A stretch of DNA of 64,000 nt from Nitrospira defluvii (GCA_000196815.1 FP929003.1:434001-498000); one strand, 5' to 3'. Shown: positions 42,207 through 50,911, counted from the first letter of the stretch. The notes: generated by a model not told the origin, from the letters alone. A program made the numbers and translations.

Positions 42207-43415
42207 GTGGCCACACATCTTCATTTCGACTGTTTCTCCGGCATCAGCGGCGATATGACTTTGGGCGCGCTGGTCGATGCGGGATTGCCGTTTAAAGATC
42301 TCGTGCGCGGGCTGGCCTTGCTGCGGATCGAGGGGTTTCGCCTGACGCGGAAACGGGTCGAACGCGGGGCCCTCACGGCCACTAAAGTCGATGTGCTCGT
42401 CGAGAAGGGCTTTCGCGCGCCGTTAACCCTGGCGCAGATCAAGCGGATTCTACTGAAGAGCGGCCTGCCCCCGGTGGTGAAAGAACAGAGTCAGGCCGTG
42501 TTCGATGTGCTGGCTCACGCCGAGGGGAAAGCCCATGGGGTCGAACCCTCGCATGTGCATTTTCACGAAGTCGGCGTGATCGATTCATTTGTCGATGTGG
42601 TCGGCGGGGTCCTGGGGCTCCATCTCCTGGGGGTGCGGCGCGTGACGGCCTCCGCGATCAATGTGGGATCGGGCACCCTCATGTCGGCACACGGATCGTT
42701 GCCTGTGCCGGGACCGGCCGTGGCCGCGCTGGCGGTCGGCCTGCCCATCTATGCCGGCGGGCCGCAGCGGGAACTGGCGACTCCGACCGGAGTGGCGCTG
42801 GTGCGAACCCTGGCGACAGAATTCGGGTGCCTGCCTCCCATGCAGGTGCGCCGGGTGGGGTACGGGGCAGGAACCGCCGATCCGGCGCATTGGCCGAATG
42901 TGTTACGGGTGTTCGTCGGTGAAGAACCGGCCGCCGCAGGTTCGGTGGAAACCATCGTTGAACTTCAGACGAACATCGACGATTTGAATCCGCAGGTCTA
43001 CGAGACCGTGTTCGATCGGGTGTTTGCTGCGGGAGCCGTGGATGCGACCCTGGCACCGGTCACGATGAAAAAAGGCCGTCCCGGAAATGTACTCTCCGTG
43101 CTGGCTCCCCAGGAGAAGGTGGAGGCCGTGCTGGCCGTGTTGTTTGCCGACACGACGGCGCTCGGGGTCAGGACCCATGAGGTGCAGCGGCGGGTACTGC
43201 CACGACGATTTGTCCCGGTACAGGTCCACGGCCACGAGGTGTCTATCAAGGTGGCGGACTCCCAACCGGGTCGGAGCAAAGCCGCTCCTGAGTATGAGGA
43301 TTGTAAACGGATTGCCGAACAGAGCGGCCGTCCGGTGAAAGACATTTTGGAAGAGGCCATGCAGGTCTATCGGCGCACGGCAGGACATGCGAAAAAGGGA
43401 AAAGGGAGCCGGTGA
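42207..43415 (+). CDS. larC: Nickel-pincer cofactor nickel insertase LarC
   Basis: 402 residues. LarC is the nickel chelatase that inserts Ni into the pincer nucleotide. HLHFDCFSGISGDMTLGALVDAGLP is the classic N-terminus, with SHVHFHEVGVIDSFVDVVGG (a His cluster), LPVPGPAVAALAVGLPIYAGG, and the C-terminal ferredoxin-like part LQTNIDDLNPQVYETVFDRVF. The GTG at 42207 has AGGAG four bases upstream and gives the expected start; an in-frame ATG at 42186 is less likely. There is no visible programmed frameshift such as the one known for the Lactobacillus protein; the gene is a single frame. larA and larE are not in the window. Confidence 0.93.
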   Translation: MATHLHFDCFSGISGDMTLGALVDAGLPFKDLVRGLALLRIEGFRLTRKRVERGALTATKVDVLVEKGFRAPLTLAQIKRILLKSGLPPVVKEQSQAVFDVLAHAEGKAHGVEPSHVHFHEVGVIDSFVDVVGGVLGLHLLGVRRVTASAINVGSGTLMSAHGSLPVPGPAVAALAVGLPIYAGGPQRELATPTGVALVRTLATEFGCLPPMQVRRVGYGAGTADPAHWPNVLRVFVGEEPAAAGSVETIVELQTNIDDLNPQVYETVFDRVFAAGAVDATLAPVTMKKGRPGNVLSVLAPQEKVEAVLAVLFADTTALGVRTHEVQRRVLPRRFVPVQVHGHEVSIKVADSQPGRSKAAPEYEDCKRIAEQSGRPVKDILEEAMQVYRRTAGHAKKGKGSR

Positions 43416-43473
43416 CCACAGACACTGCCGCCGTTGTCTTCTTGTGTGACGTGTCTTCCTCGCGAGGCCACCA

Positions 43474-44487
43474 GTGACGATCCTGTTCTATGTGGGATTG
43501 TTTGTGGCCTCGGTCGTCATCACCCTCGCCGGGTGCCACCTTTTTACGAACGGCATTGAATGGCTCGGCAAGCGTCTCAACATTTCTGAAGGCGCGGTCG
43601 GGAGCGTCTTCGCGGCGGTCGGGACGACCCTCCCGGAGACGTCGATTCCGATCATTGCGATTTTTTTCGGGGCCGGGCGAGAGCAGATGGAGGTCGGTCT
43701 GGGCGCCATTCTCGGGGCGCCGTTCATGCTCAGCACGCTGGTCCTGCCGATTCTGGCGTTGTTGTTGTTGCTCTACGCGAAGCTCGGTAAGCGGACGGCG
43801 ACCTTTAAGCTGAACTACGGCGAAGTCCGCGTCGATATCAGCTTCTTTCTCATCAGTTATGCGCTGGCGTTGACCTGCGCGGTCATCCCCTCCAAGCTCT
43901 TTCACGTGGTTGTCGCGGCAGTGCTGTTGGGCATGTACGTCTATTACATGAAGCTCAAGTTCTCGGCCGAAGATGAAGAAGGTGAGGGGGGTGGTGAACT
44001 GGAGCCGCTGTTGTTCGCCCGTCGGTCCTCGCGTCCGTCGTATCTGGTGATCGGCGCGCAGGGAATCGTGGGTCTGTTGGGCCTGGTCGGTGGAGCCCAT
44101 TTGTTCGTGACGGCCGCGAATTCCATTTCAGCGGAAATGCAGGTCTCTCCGCTCATCCTCGCGTTGCTGATCGCTCCGCTGGCCACTGAGTTGCCGGAGA
44201 TGTCGAACAGCTTTCTCTGGTTGTACCGGAAGAAGGATCGGCTGGCGGTCGGAAATGTGACCGGTGCGATGGTGTTTCAGGGCTCGATTCCCGTCTCTGT
44301 CGGGTTGCTGGGCACCGAATGGACGCTGGGGACGACGGCGCTGGCGACCATGGTGCTCGCCGTGATTGCTATGAGCTTGAGTCTACTGCAGGCAGTCTGG
44401 TCCGGGCACTGGCGGCCCTGGTTGCTCAGCGGTAGTGCGCTGCTGTACCTTGGATACACACTGTTCTTGTATGCACATGGCTCTTAA
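43474..44487 (+). CDS. Na+/Ca2+ exchanger family (CaCA) membrane protein
   Basis: 337 residues, about ten membrane helices. The two alpha-repeat motifs are GTTLPETSIPIIAIFFGAG (N-terminal repeat) and PLATELPEMSNSFLWLY (C-terminal repeat), both with the E/S residues that bind ions. Start is a GTG with GAGG 6 bases upstream. It exports Ca2+ or a related cation in exchange for Na+ or H+. It overlaps the pdxA start by 11 bases, so the two are co-expressed. Confidence 0.9.
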   Translation: MTILFYVGLFVASVVITLAGCHLFTNGIEWLGKRLNISEGAVGSVFAAVGTTLPETSIPIIAIFFGAGREQMEVGLGAILGAPFMLSTLVLPILALLLLLYAKLGKRTATFKLNYGEVRVDISFFLISYALALTCAVIPSKLFHVVVAAVLLGMYVYYMKLKFSAEDEEGEGGGELEPLLFARRSSRPSYLVIGAQGIVGLLGLVGGAHLFVTAANSISAEMQVSPLILALLIAPLATELPEMSNSFLWLYRKKDRLAVGNVTGAMVFQGSIPVSVGLLGTEWTLGTTALATMVLAVIAMSLSLLQAVWSGHWRPWLLSGSALLYLGYTLFLYAHGS

Positions 44488-45520
44488 ACGTACGACGAAA
44501 GCAGCGCGTCCTGTCCTGGGTCTCACGATGGGAGATCCGGCCGGGATCGGACCGGAAGTCATCGCCAAGGCCTTGGCCGATAGGGCTCTGACCCGACTCT
44601 GCACGCCCGTTGTCGTCGGCTCACGTCCGGTCATGGAGCGGACGATCGCCTGGTTGAAATTGCCCTTGCAGGTGGTGGACTTCAATCCGTCGAATGGTCT
44701 GCGGTTGAAGGCCGGGCAGGTGGCCGTGGCGGACCCGCTGGAAAGTCCGTTGCCGAAATTTCGCATGGGTGCCGCCACAGCGGTGACCGGTGCAGCCTCC
44801 ATCGCATTCATCAAGGAAGCGGTGACGCTGGCGCAGGCGGGGAGCCTGGGCGGGATCGTCACGGCCCCGATCAACAAAGAAGCCATGAACATGGCGGGTT
44901 TTCATTACCCGGGGCATACGGAACTGCTGGCAGATCTGACGAAGACCACAGAGTTCGGCATGATGATTGTCGGCGGGCCGCTCAAAATCATGTTCACTAC
45001 CACTCATGTGGCGATCAATGCCCTGTCTCCGCTGCTGACGACGGAGCGGATCGGCAAGGCTATCCGCCTCGCGCATCTCGGGTTGACGAAGTATTTCGGC
45101 ATTGTGCGTCCCAGGATCGGTGTGGCGGCGTTGAATCCGCACGCAGGAGAGCATGGTCTGTTCGGCAACGAGGAATCGACCAGCATCGCACCGGCCGTCA
45201 AGCTGGCCAGGGCGGCGGGTATCAAGGCCAGTGATCCGCTTCCGGCGGATACCCTGTTCGGGAAGGCCGCCCGCGGCGACTACGACGGTGTAGTGGCGAT
45301 GTATCATGATCAGGGGCTCATTCCTCTGAAGCTGGTCGCATTCGGAACCTGCGTGAACCTGACCGTCGGGCTGCCGATTATCCGGACTTCAGTGGATCAT
45401 GGAACGGCCTACGACATCGCCGGCAAAGGGGTAGCCGAGCATGGGAGTTTGCTGGAGGCCGTGAAGGTGGCGGCCCGCCTGGCCAAATCCTGGTCGCCGG
45501 TTACCAAAACGTCCCGATAG
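44477..45520 (+). CDS. pdxA: 4-hydroxythreonine-4-phosphate dehydrogenase
   Basis: 347 residues. Oxidises 4-phosphohydroxythreonine in pyridoxal phosphate synthesis. LGLTMGDPAGIGPEVI at the start, GIVTAPINKEAMNMAGFHYPGHTELLADLT, LNPHAGEHGLFGNEE, and the metal-site motif MYHDQGLIPLKLVAFG followed by TVGLPIIRTSVDHGTAYDIAGKG are all intact. Starts at 44435, 44471 and 44477 are possible; MALKRTTKAARP at 44477 gives the usual N-terminal length. PdxA-like enzymes acting on other hydroxy acids exist, but this is the regular sequence. Confidence 0.93.
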   Translation: MALKRTTKAARPVLGLTMGDPAGIGPEVIAKALADRALTRLCTPVVVGSRPVMERTIAWLKLPLQVVDFNPSNGLRLKAGQVAVADPLESPLPKFRMGAATAVTGAASIAFIKEAVTLAQAGSLGGIVTAPINKEAMNMAGFHYPGHTELLADLTKTTEFGMMIVGGPLKIMFTTTHVAINALSPLLTTERIGKAIRLAHLGLTKYFGIVRPRIGVAALNPHAGEHGLFGNEESTSIAPAVKLARAAGIKASDPLPADTLFGKAARGDYDGVVAMYHDQGLIPLKLVAFGTCVNLTVGLPIIRTSVDHGTAYDIAGKGVAEHGSLLEAVKVAARLAKSWSPVTKTSR

Positions 45521-45540
45521 GAAAGAAGGGGAATACGTCC

Positions 45541-45861
45541 ATGGCAGAGACAGGGCTTTCCGCGGCGACGATGATCGATCAGCAGGTGAAGGAATTGGAT
45601 GCGATCGCGACACGCACCATTCAAGATTTCAACACCACCTTGGGCACTGAACGCATGGGGCAGTGGAAGATCCGCACGGTGGCCCTGCTCCAGCAGCATG
45701 CCGGACAGAGTGCGGCCGATGAGCTGGCGCGAAAAACCCCCGGTATGGCGTTCACCAACGATTTGATCGAAGAGTTCACCGACGAGGTGGAAACGTATCG
45801 CTCCTACCTCGTGACGCTTGCCAAACGCATTCGGGCCGCGGCCCCTCCGGCCGCCGGCTAG
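45541..45861 (+). CDS. Small helical protein of unknown function
   Basis: 106 residues. MIDQQVKELDAIATRTIQDFNTTLGTERMGQWKIRTVALLQQHAG and TNDLIEEFTDEVETYRSYLVTLAKRIR are helical, without membrane segments. AAGGGG lies about 9 bases before the start. It lies between pdxA and rsmA, and the next gene begins 16 bases after it, so a role with RsmA is possible but unsupported. I do not recognise the family. Confidence 0.65.
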   Translation: MAETGLSAATMIDQQVKELDAIATRTIQDFNTTLGTERMGQWKIRTVALLQQHAGQSAADELARKTPGMAFTNDLIEEFTDEVETYRSYLVTLAKRIRAAAPPAAG

Positions 45862-45877
45862 GCGGTCGCACGGTATT

Positions 45878-46681
45878 ATGGCGTCCTCTCTTCCCCCAGC
45901 CCTGAAACGGCTCGGTCAGAATTTCCTCATCGATCCGAACATTATCCGCAAGATCGTGTCCCTGGCGGCGCTGGGCCCGGAGGACACTGTCTTGGAGATC
46001 GGACCGGGGCGGGGCGCCCTGACCGCCGGTTTGTGCGCCGAAGCGGGACGTGTCATTGCCGTTGAGATCGATCCACAGTTGCAGCCCCATCTGCAGGACA
46101 GTCTGGGGCATTGCCGAAACCTGGACCTTCGGATCGGGGACGCGCTCGCCTTTCCCTTCGAAACCTTGCCGTTGCGCACGGTGGTGGTGGCGAATCTTCC
46201 CTATTATGTCTCTACACCGATCCTCTTCGCGCTGCTCGATGCGCGTGCCCGTCTCGATCGTCTGGTGCTCATGCTGCAGACGGAAGTGGCGCTCAGACTG
46301 GCGGCCAAACCGAACAGCGAAGACTATGGAGTGTTGTCGGTCTTGACCCAGGAGGCGGCCGAGGTGGATTTGGCCTTTCGCGTATCTGCGAATTGTTTCC
46401 GTCCCCGTCCGACCGTCGGATCGGCGGTGGTACATCTTCGGATCAAAACGCAGGAAGGGTTTGAGCCGGTCCGTCACGAACGGTTTCGGCGGCTGGTGCG
46501 CGCGTCGTTCGCCCATCGTCGCAAAACGCTGGTGAATTCCCTGCGTGATGAAGGCTACCCTCCCGAACAGATTGCGCGGGCTACTGCGGAAGCCGGCGTG
46601 CCGCCGCAAGCCAGGGCCGAGATGCTCACGCTCGACGACTACCGCACACTGGCGCGCGCGTTCGACCGTGATTCGGTATGA
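45878..46681 (+). CDS. rsmA: 16S rRNA dimethyladenosine transferase
   Basis: 267 residues. KsgA/RsmA dimethylates two adjacent adenosines in the 3' end of 16S rRNA. RLGQNFLIDPNIIRKIV, motif I VLEIGPGRGALTAGLC, VIAVEID, and NLPYYVSTPILFALLD (the NLPY motif) are in place, plus the C-terminal NSLRDEGYPPEQIARATAEA. A longer frame opens at 45818, inside the previous gene; the ATG at 45878 (MASSLPPALKRLGQNF) is the family start. Confidence 0.96.
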   Translation: MASSLPPALKRLGQNFLIDPNIIRKIVSLAALGPEDTVLEIGPGRGALTAGLCAEAGRVIAVEIDPQLQPHLQDSLGHCRNLDLRIGDALAFPFETLPLRTVVVANLPYYVSTPILFALLDARARLDRLVLMLQTEVALRLAAKPNSEDYGVLSVLTQEAAEVDLAFRVSANCFRPRPTVGSAVVHLRIKTQEGFEPVRHERFRRLVRASFAHRRKTLVNSLRDEGYPPEQIARATAEAGVPPQARAEMLTLDDYRTLARAFDRDSV

Positions 46682-46744
46682 CTCCGCTTCCTATGCGTGT
46701 GAACGGGCGCGGCTGCATCGGCTTGCGCAACATTCCCCGTTTGT

Positions 46745-46773
46745 TTGAAAAGGCGTTTTCCCTGTGCTACGAT
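46745..46773 (+). promoter_or_regulatory. Promoter for ftsK, predicted leaderless
   Basis: TTGAAA (46745-46750), a 17-base spacer and TACGAT (46768-46773), then seven bases to the ATG at 46781. There is no ribosome site. Confidence 0.48.
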
Positions 46774-46780
46774 CCGCCGC

Positions 46781-49216
46781 ATGGGTGTATCCACCACGGC
46801 AAAGCGCGGTGACGCCCGCTCAGCCCCTTCCCGTTCCTCTCATGTGAAGCGCGAAGTGATCGGGGTTCTCCTGATCGCCGCCGGTCTCCTGATCCTGCTC
46901 AGTCTGGTGTCGTTCGTTCCCGGCGACGCCAAATCGATTGCGGCATCCGGAGCAGCCGGCAATCAGCCCAAGAACATGATCGGGTCGGTGGGCGCGCTGA
47001 CGGCGGCCGCTTGTTTTTTCATGGTCGGCGGCGCCGCCTACCTTTTTCCCATTCTTCTCGGCCTGCTCGGCGTGCGTTGCTTCACGCCGATCCCGCTCAC
47101 CATGCGACTCAGAAACGCCGGCAGCGGTCTGGCGGCCATGGTGTTCTTGAGTGCCCTGCTGCATTTGGAAGTGACGGCGGTTCCCACGATCTCCAGCGGC
47201 TGGGTCAATCGCGGTCTGGCCGGCGGGATCATCGGACAGGTATTGGCCGACGGGGTCCGAAGCTACTTTGCCACGACCGGCGCGCATATCGTGATCCTCA
47301 CCGGCTTGATGGTGGCGCTCCTGTTTACAGTGCCGCTGTCGCTGACGGCGCTGTTGCAACGGGTTCCGGACTGGTGGGCGGCCGCGCGCGAGCGAATGGA
47401 TGGGCTGGTACCGGAGTGGCCGACGAAGCAGGAGGAGGCCCTGCCCAAGCGCGTTCGTGAGAAGAAGGCGCGCGCTCCGCGCGAGGTTGAGGCGCAGGAC
47501 TTCGATCGCGAAGTGCAGGTGGTAGCCGAGGCGGTGGAGCAGATTCCTGTTCCTGTGATTCCTCCCAAGATTCAGCCCCCGATGAAAGTAGAAAAACGTG
47601 CGGTGTCGGCGGACGAACCGGCGGCGACCGTCGCGACGAGTCCCTCCGTGTCCGACGGGTATGTGCTGCCTGATCCGCAGGAATTGCTGAGCGATCCCTC
47701 CGGCCCGCTTGCCCGTCTGAGCGATGATGAGTTGAAACTGCAATCCGAAATCCTGACCAAGGCGTTGAAGAGTTTTGCGATCGAAGGACGGGTGACGGAG
47801 GTGCGACCGGGTCCGGTCGTGACGATGTATGAATTCGAGCCCGCGCCGGGGACGAAGGTCGCGCGGATTGTAAATCTCGCCGATGACCTGGCCCTGGCGC
47901 TCAAAGCCATCAGCTTGCGTATCGTAGCGCCGTTGCCGGGGAAGTCGGTGGTCGGCATTGAAGTGCCGAATCCCCATCGCGAAATGGTGTCCATGAAGGA
48001 AGTCGTCACCAGCGACGCCTTCTCGCGCTCACGCTCCAAATTGGGTCTCGCGCTCGGGAAGGATATCTTCGGCGGTGCGGTCTGTGCAGATCTGAGAACG
48101 ATGCCGCACTTGCTGGTTGCCGGCGCAACCGGAGCCGGCAAGAGTGTGGGATTAAATACGATGTTGTTGAGCATTCTGTTCAACGCCCGCCCGGACGAAG
48201 TCAAACTGCTGCTCATCGACCCGAAAATGCTGGAGTTCCAAAGTTACGACGGCATTCCGCATTTGCTCCGTCCCGTCATTACCGATCCCAAATCGGCGGC
48301 GCGGGGGTTGGGATGGGTGGTGCAGGAAATGGAGCGGCGCTACAAGCTGCTGGCTGATGCAGGGGTGCGCAGTATCGATGCGTACAACCGGCGTATCTCA
48401 GAAGTGCAAGGGGCCGTGTCGGATGTCTGGCAATCCGGCAAGCCTGAGCAGGTCGAACTGACGTTTCTGTCCGAAGAAGAGCGTCTCTCCAAGGGAGAGG
48501 ATGCGGAGCCCGCCGGCGATAACGGACCAACCGATTCGGTGAAGCCGAGCCCCCCGGAGCCCCTGCCCTACATCATGGTCATGATCGACGAGCTGGCGGA
48601 TTTGATGATGGTGGCCCCGAAAGATGTGGAAGATAAGATTGCGCGTCTGGCCCAGATGGCGCGTGCTTCCGGGATTCACCTCGTGTTGGCGACCCAAAGG
48701 CCCTCGGTCGATGTGTTGACCGGTCTGATCAAGGCCAACTTTCCGGCGCGTATCGCGTTTCAAGTCTCGTCCAAGACCGACTCGCGCACGATCCTGGATG
48801 CCAACGGTGCCGAGGCGCTGCTCGGTCGCGGCGATATGTTGTATCTCGCTTCGGGGACCGGGAAGCTGATGCGGATTCACGGGTCCTATGTGTCGGACGA
48901 TGATGTGCGGCGGGTGGTCGAATTCGTCAAGAAGCAGGCGTTGCCCTCCTACTGCCGGGAACTCCAATCGCTCAAGATCGAAGAGGCGGAAGAGGAGCAA
49001 GCCAAGGACGAAGTCTACGAACAGGCCAAAGATCTGGTCTTGTCCACCGGCCAGGCTTCTGCTTCGCTGATTCAGCGGCGTCTCCGCGTCGGGTATCCCC
49101 GGGCGGCCCGTATGATCGAGCAGATGGAAGCGGAAGGTGTGGTCGGAGCAGCAGGCCGGGACGGGCGTCGAGAGGTATTGGGACGTCGTGGGCCGGTCGG
49201 TGGAGATGAGGCATGA
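46781..49216 (+). CDS. ftsK: DNA translocase FtsK/SpoIIIE family
   Basis: 811 residues. Four N-terminal membrane helices (about 25-185), then a linker, then the motor domain: Walker A GATGAGKSVGLNTMLL, Walker B PYIMVMIDELADLMMV, and LVLATQRPSVDVLTGLIKANFPARIAFQVSSKTDSRTILD. The C-terminal 65 residues form the gamma winged helix (SASLIQRRLRVGYPRAARMIEQME). It moves chromosomal DNA through the division septum and positions dif recombination. The TTG at 46745 is open in frame but lies in the promoter; ATG 46781 is preferred. lolA starts within its stop codon. Confidence 0.95.
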   Translation: MGVSTTAKRGDARSAPSRSSHVKREVIGVLLIAAGLLILLSLVSFVPGDAKSIAASGAAGNQPKNMIGSVGALTAAACFFMVGGAAYLFPILLGLLGVRCFTPIPLTMRLRNAGSGLAAMVFLSALLHLEVTAVPTISSGWVNRGLAGGIIGQVLADGVRSYFATTGAHIVILTGLMVALLFTVPLSLTALLQRVPDWWAAARERMDGLVPEWPTKQEEALPKRVREKKARAPREVEAQDFDREVQVVAEAVEQIPVPVIPPKIQPPMKVEKRAVSADEPAATVATSPSVSDGYVLPDPQELLSDPSGPLARLSDDELKLQSEILTKALKSFAIEGRVTEVRPGPVVTMYEFEPAPGTKVARIVNLADDLALALKAISLRIVAPLPGKSVVGIEVPNPHREMVSMKEVVTSDAFSRSRSKLGLALGKDIFGGAVCADLRTMPHLLVAGATGAGKSVGLNTMLLSILFNARPDEVKLLLIDPKMLEFQSYDGIPHLLRPVITDPKSAARGLGWVVQEMERRYKLLADAGVRSIDAYNRRISEVQGAVSDVWQSGKPEQVELTFLSEEERLSKGEDAEPAGDNGPTDSVKPSPPEPLPYIMVMIDELADLMMVAPKDVEDKIARLAQMARASGIHLVLATQRPSVDVLTGLIKANFPARIAFQVSSKTDSRTILDANGAEALLGRGDMLYLASGTGKLMRIHGSYVSDDDVRRVVEFVKKQALPSYCRELQSLKIEEAEEEQAKDEVYEQAKDLVLSTGQASASLIQRRLRVGYPRAARMIEQMEAEGVVGAAGRDGRREVLGRRGPVGGDEA

Positions 49217-49935
49217 TGCGGATATTCTTACTCGTTGCGGTGCTGCTCATGAGCGGAATTCCGGCCGTGGCTCAACCGGTGAAGCCCGATGAGCCGGCGG
49301 TAGACCTCCAGATCCTGAAGGAAGTCCAGGAAGTGGTGAAGAACATTCAGGCGCGGTACGAGAAGACCAAGGACTTGCAGGCCTCGTTCACGCAAAAAAC
49401 CAGGATCGAAGGATTTTCGACGCCCGTGATTTCCACCGGACATTTCTATATCAAGAAGCCCGGGCGTTTGCGATGGGATTATATCGAACCGGCCACGGAA
49501 GAAATTTACGTCAACAAAGACGACGTCAAAATGTACGTGCCGGAGCACAAGCAGGTGCTGGTGGGTAAGCTCACTTATATGGCCGCCTCCCAGGCGCCGC
49601 TGCAATTGCTGCAAGGGGTGGCCAAGCTGGATGAAGAGTTCGACATCGAACCCACGGCGGCCAAGGACCGTGGCGCAGGGGGCATTCTGCTGGTCTCTTT
49701 GACTCCGAAGCAGGGACGCGCCGAGCCGGAGCGCGCGATTCAGAAGATTGTGATCGAAGTACAGCCGAAGACGTACTTCCTGAAGACGATCGCCCTGCAT
49801 GAGGTCAGCGGCAATATCGCGACCTTTGAGTTTTCAGAGTTGAAGCCGAACAGCGGACTGAAGGACGATCTATTTGATTTCAAGGCCCCGGCCGATGTAG
49901 AAATTGTGAGGGCGCCGGTGCTGAGCCGACCCTAG
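49213..49935 (+). CDS. lolA: Outer-membrane lipoprotein carrier LolA
   Basis: 240 residues with a signal peptide (1-20). The mature part shows the LolA-type pattern IQARYEKTKDLQASFTQKTRIEG, GHFYIKKPGRLRWDYIEPATEEIYVNKDDVKMYVPEHKQVL, and EVSGNIATFEFSELKPNSGLKDDLFDFKAP. LolA shuttles lipoproteins from the inner to the outer membrane, matching the lipoprotein genes seen elsewhere in the window. The ATG lies in the ATGA of the ftsK stop, so the two are coupled. Its TAG stop is the first CTAG of repeat family 2, copy 2. Confidence 0.92.
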   Translation: MMRIFLLVAVLLMSGIPAVAQPVKPDEPAVDLQILKEVQEVVKNIQARYEKTKDLQASFTQKTRIEGFSTPVISTGHFYIKKPGRLRWDYIEPATEEIYVNKDDVKMYVPEHKQVLVGKLTYMAASQAPLQLLQGVAKLDEEFDIEPTAAKDRGAGGILLVSLTPKQGRAEPERAIQKIVIEVQPKTYFLKTIALHEVSGNIATFEFSELKPNSGLKDDLFDFKAPADVEIVRAPVLSRP

Positions 49936-50059
49936 CAGGATGGTGAAAAAGTCCGCCAGCTTTGTTCTCGCATCGCAGAGAATCTCAACGTACCACCGGG
50001 GTACGCCTCGATTCTCTGCTCGCTGCGGCCTCGCTGGACGGCCTTTTTGACCATCCTGC
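49935..50059. repeat. 125-bp inverted-repeat element, family 2, copy 2
   Basis: Begins GCAGGATGGTGAAAAAGTCC and ends with the near-perfect inverse GGCCTTTTTGACCATCCTGC. An inner 10-bp pair GCAGAGAATC / GATTCTCTGC and the palindrome-like GTACCACCGGGGTAC add secondary structure. It starts at the lolA stop codon. Same family as 31845-31960, longer by nine bases and better conserved in its ends. Non-coding. Confidence 0.85.
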
Positions 50060-50149
50060 GAGTGCATGAAGAGTACTTCAGGAGCCCAAGAAGCACGTAA
50101 CACGCATCAATAGCCGGAAGGTCGTGAATCAAGACATGGCGAGGGGAGT

Positions 50150-50911
50150 ATGACACAAGCCTGTGTGAGCGACGTGACCGAGGCGGTGGAGCGGGCGATC
50201 GCAGCGCTGGATCTCGACCGGCTTGCGCGGGAATATTGGGATCAGAACGAATTCCTGTATATCCCGGAGTTTTTGCCTCGCGATTTTGTGGAGGCCACCC
50301 TGGCTCAGCAAGCCCAGATGCTGAAGTCAGGATTGAACCGCAACTATATTCCCGGGCATAAGAAGGGCGGCAGTGTCAGCTATTATGCCGTGATGGAGAA
50401 GGCGCCGCAGTTCATCGACCTGTATCGTTCGGACGCCTTCCGGTCGATGCTCAACCGGTTGACCGGAGTGAATCTGTTGCTTTGTCCCGACAACGATCCC
50501 CATTCCTGTGCGCTCTACTACTATACGGAAGCCGGCGATCATATCGGGTATCACTACGATACGTCCTATTACAAAGGCGCCCGGTACACCATTCTGATGG
50601 GGTTGCTCGATCGGTCCAAGCAGTGCCGCTTAGTCTGCGATCTCTTCAAAGATGTGCCGGGGAAGCAGCCGGTGCACCGTGAACTGGCGACTGCGCCAGG
50701 CGATCTGGTGATCTTTAACGGCGACAAGCTCTGGCACGCCGTGACGCCGCTCGGAGAGCAGGAAGAGCGGATTGTGTTAACCATGGAGTATGTGACGAAT
50801 CCCGACATGGGCGCGTTCAAGCGCCTGTATTCCAATCTGAAAGATTCCTTCGCTTATTTCGGATTGCGCTCGGTGTTTAAGCGGGCCTACGCTCCTCGCT
50901 CGCAGTCCTGA
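50150..50911 (+). CDS. Fe(II)/2-oxoglutarate-dependent oxygenase-like protein
   Basis: 253 residues. The facial triad is visible as HYDTSYYKGARYTILMGL (His and Asp) and KLWHAVTPLGEQEERIVLTMEY (His, then the Arg that binds 2-oxoglutarate), with a conserved jelly-roll core (GDLVIFNGDKLWH). Such enzymes hydroxylate small molecules, lipids or proteins; the substrate is unknown. GAGGGGAGT precedes the start. The gene is isolated between the family 2 element and the sensory cluster, and no partner is evident. Confidence 0.83.
   Translation: MTQACVSDVTEAVERAIAALDLDRLAREYWDQNEFLYIPEFLPRDFVEATLAQQAQMLKSGLNRNYIPGHKKGGSVSYYAVMEKAPQFIDLYRSDAFRSMLNRLTGVNLLLCPDNDPHSCALYYYTEAGDHIGYHYDTSYYKGARYTILMGLLDRSKQCRLVCDLFKDVPGKQPVHRELATAPGDLVIFNGDKLWHAVTPLGEQEERIVLTMEYVTNPDMGAFKRLYSNLKDSFAYFGLRSVFKRAYAPRSQS

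Noticed and set aside
46820-47977. 385-residue minus-strand frame opposite ftsK
   Set aside because: Its composition is rich in R, H, Q and G with no domain, while FtsK motifs on the plus strand are intact. Shadow frame.
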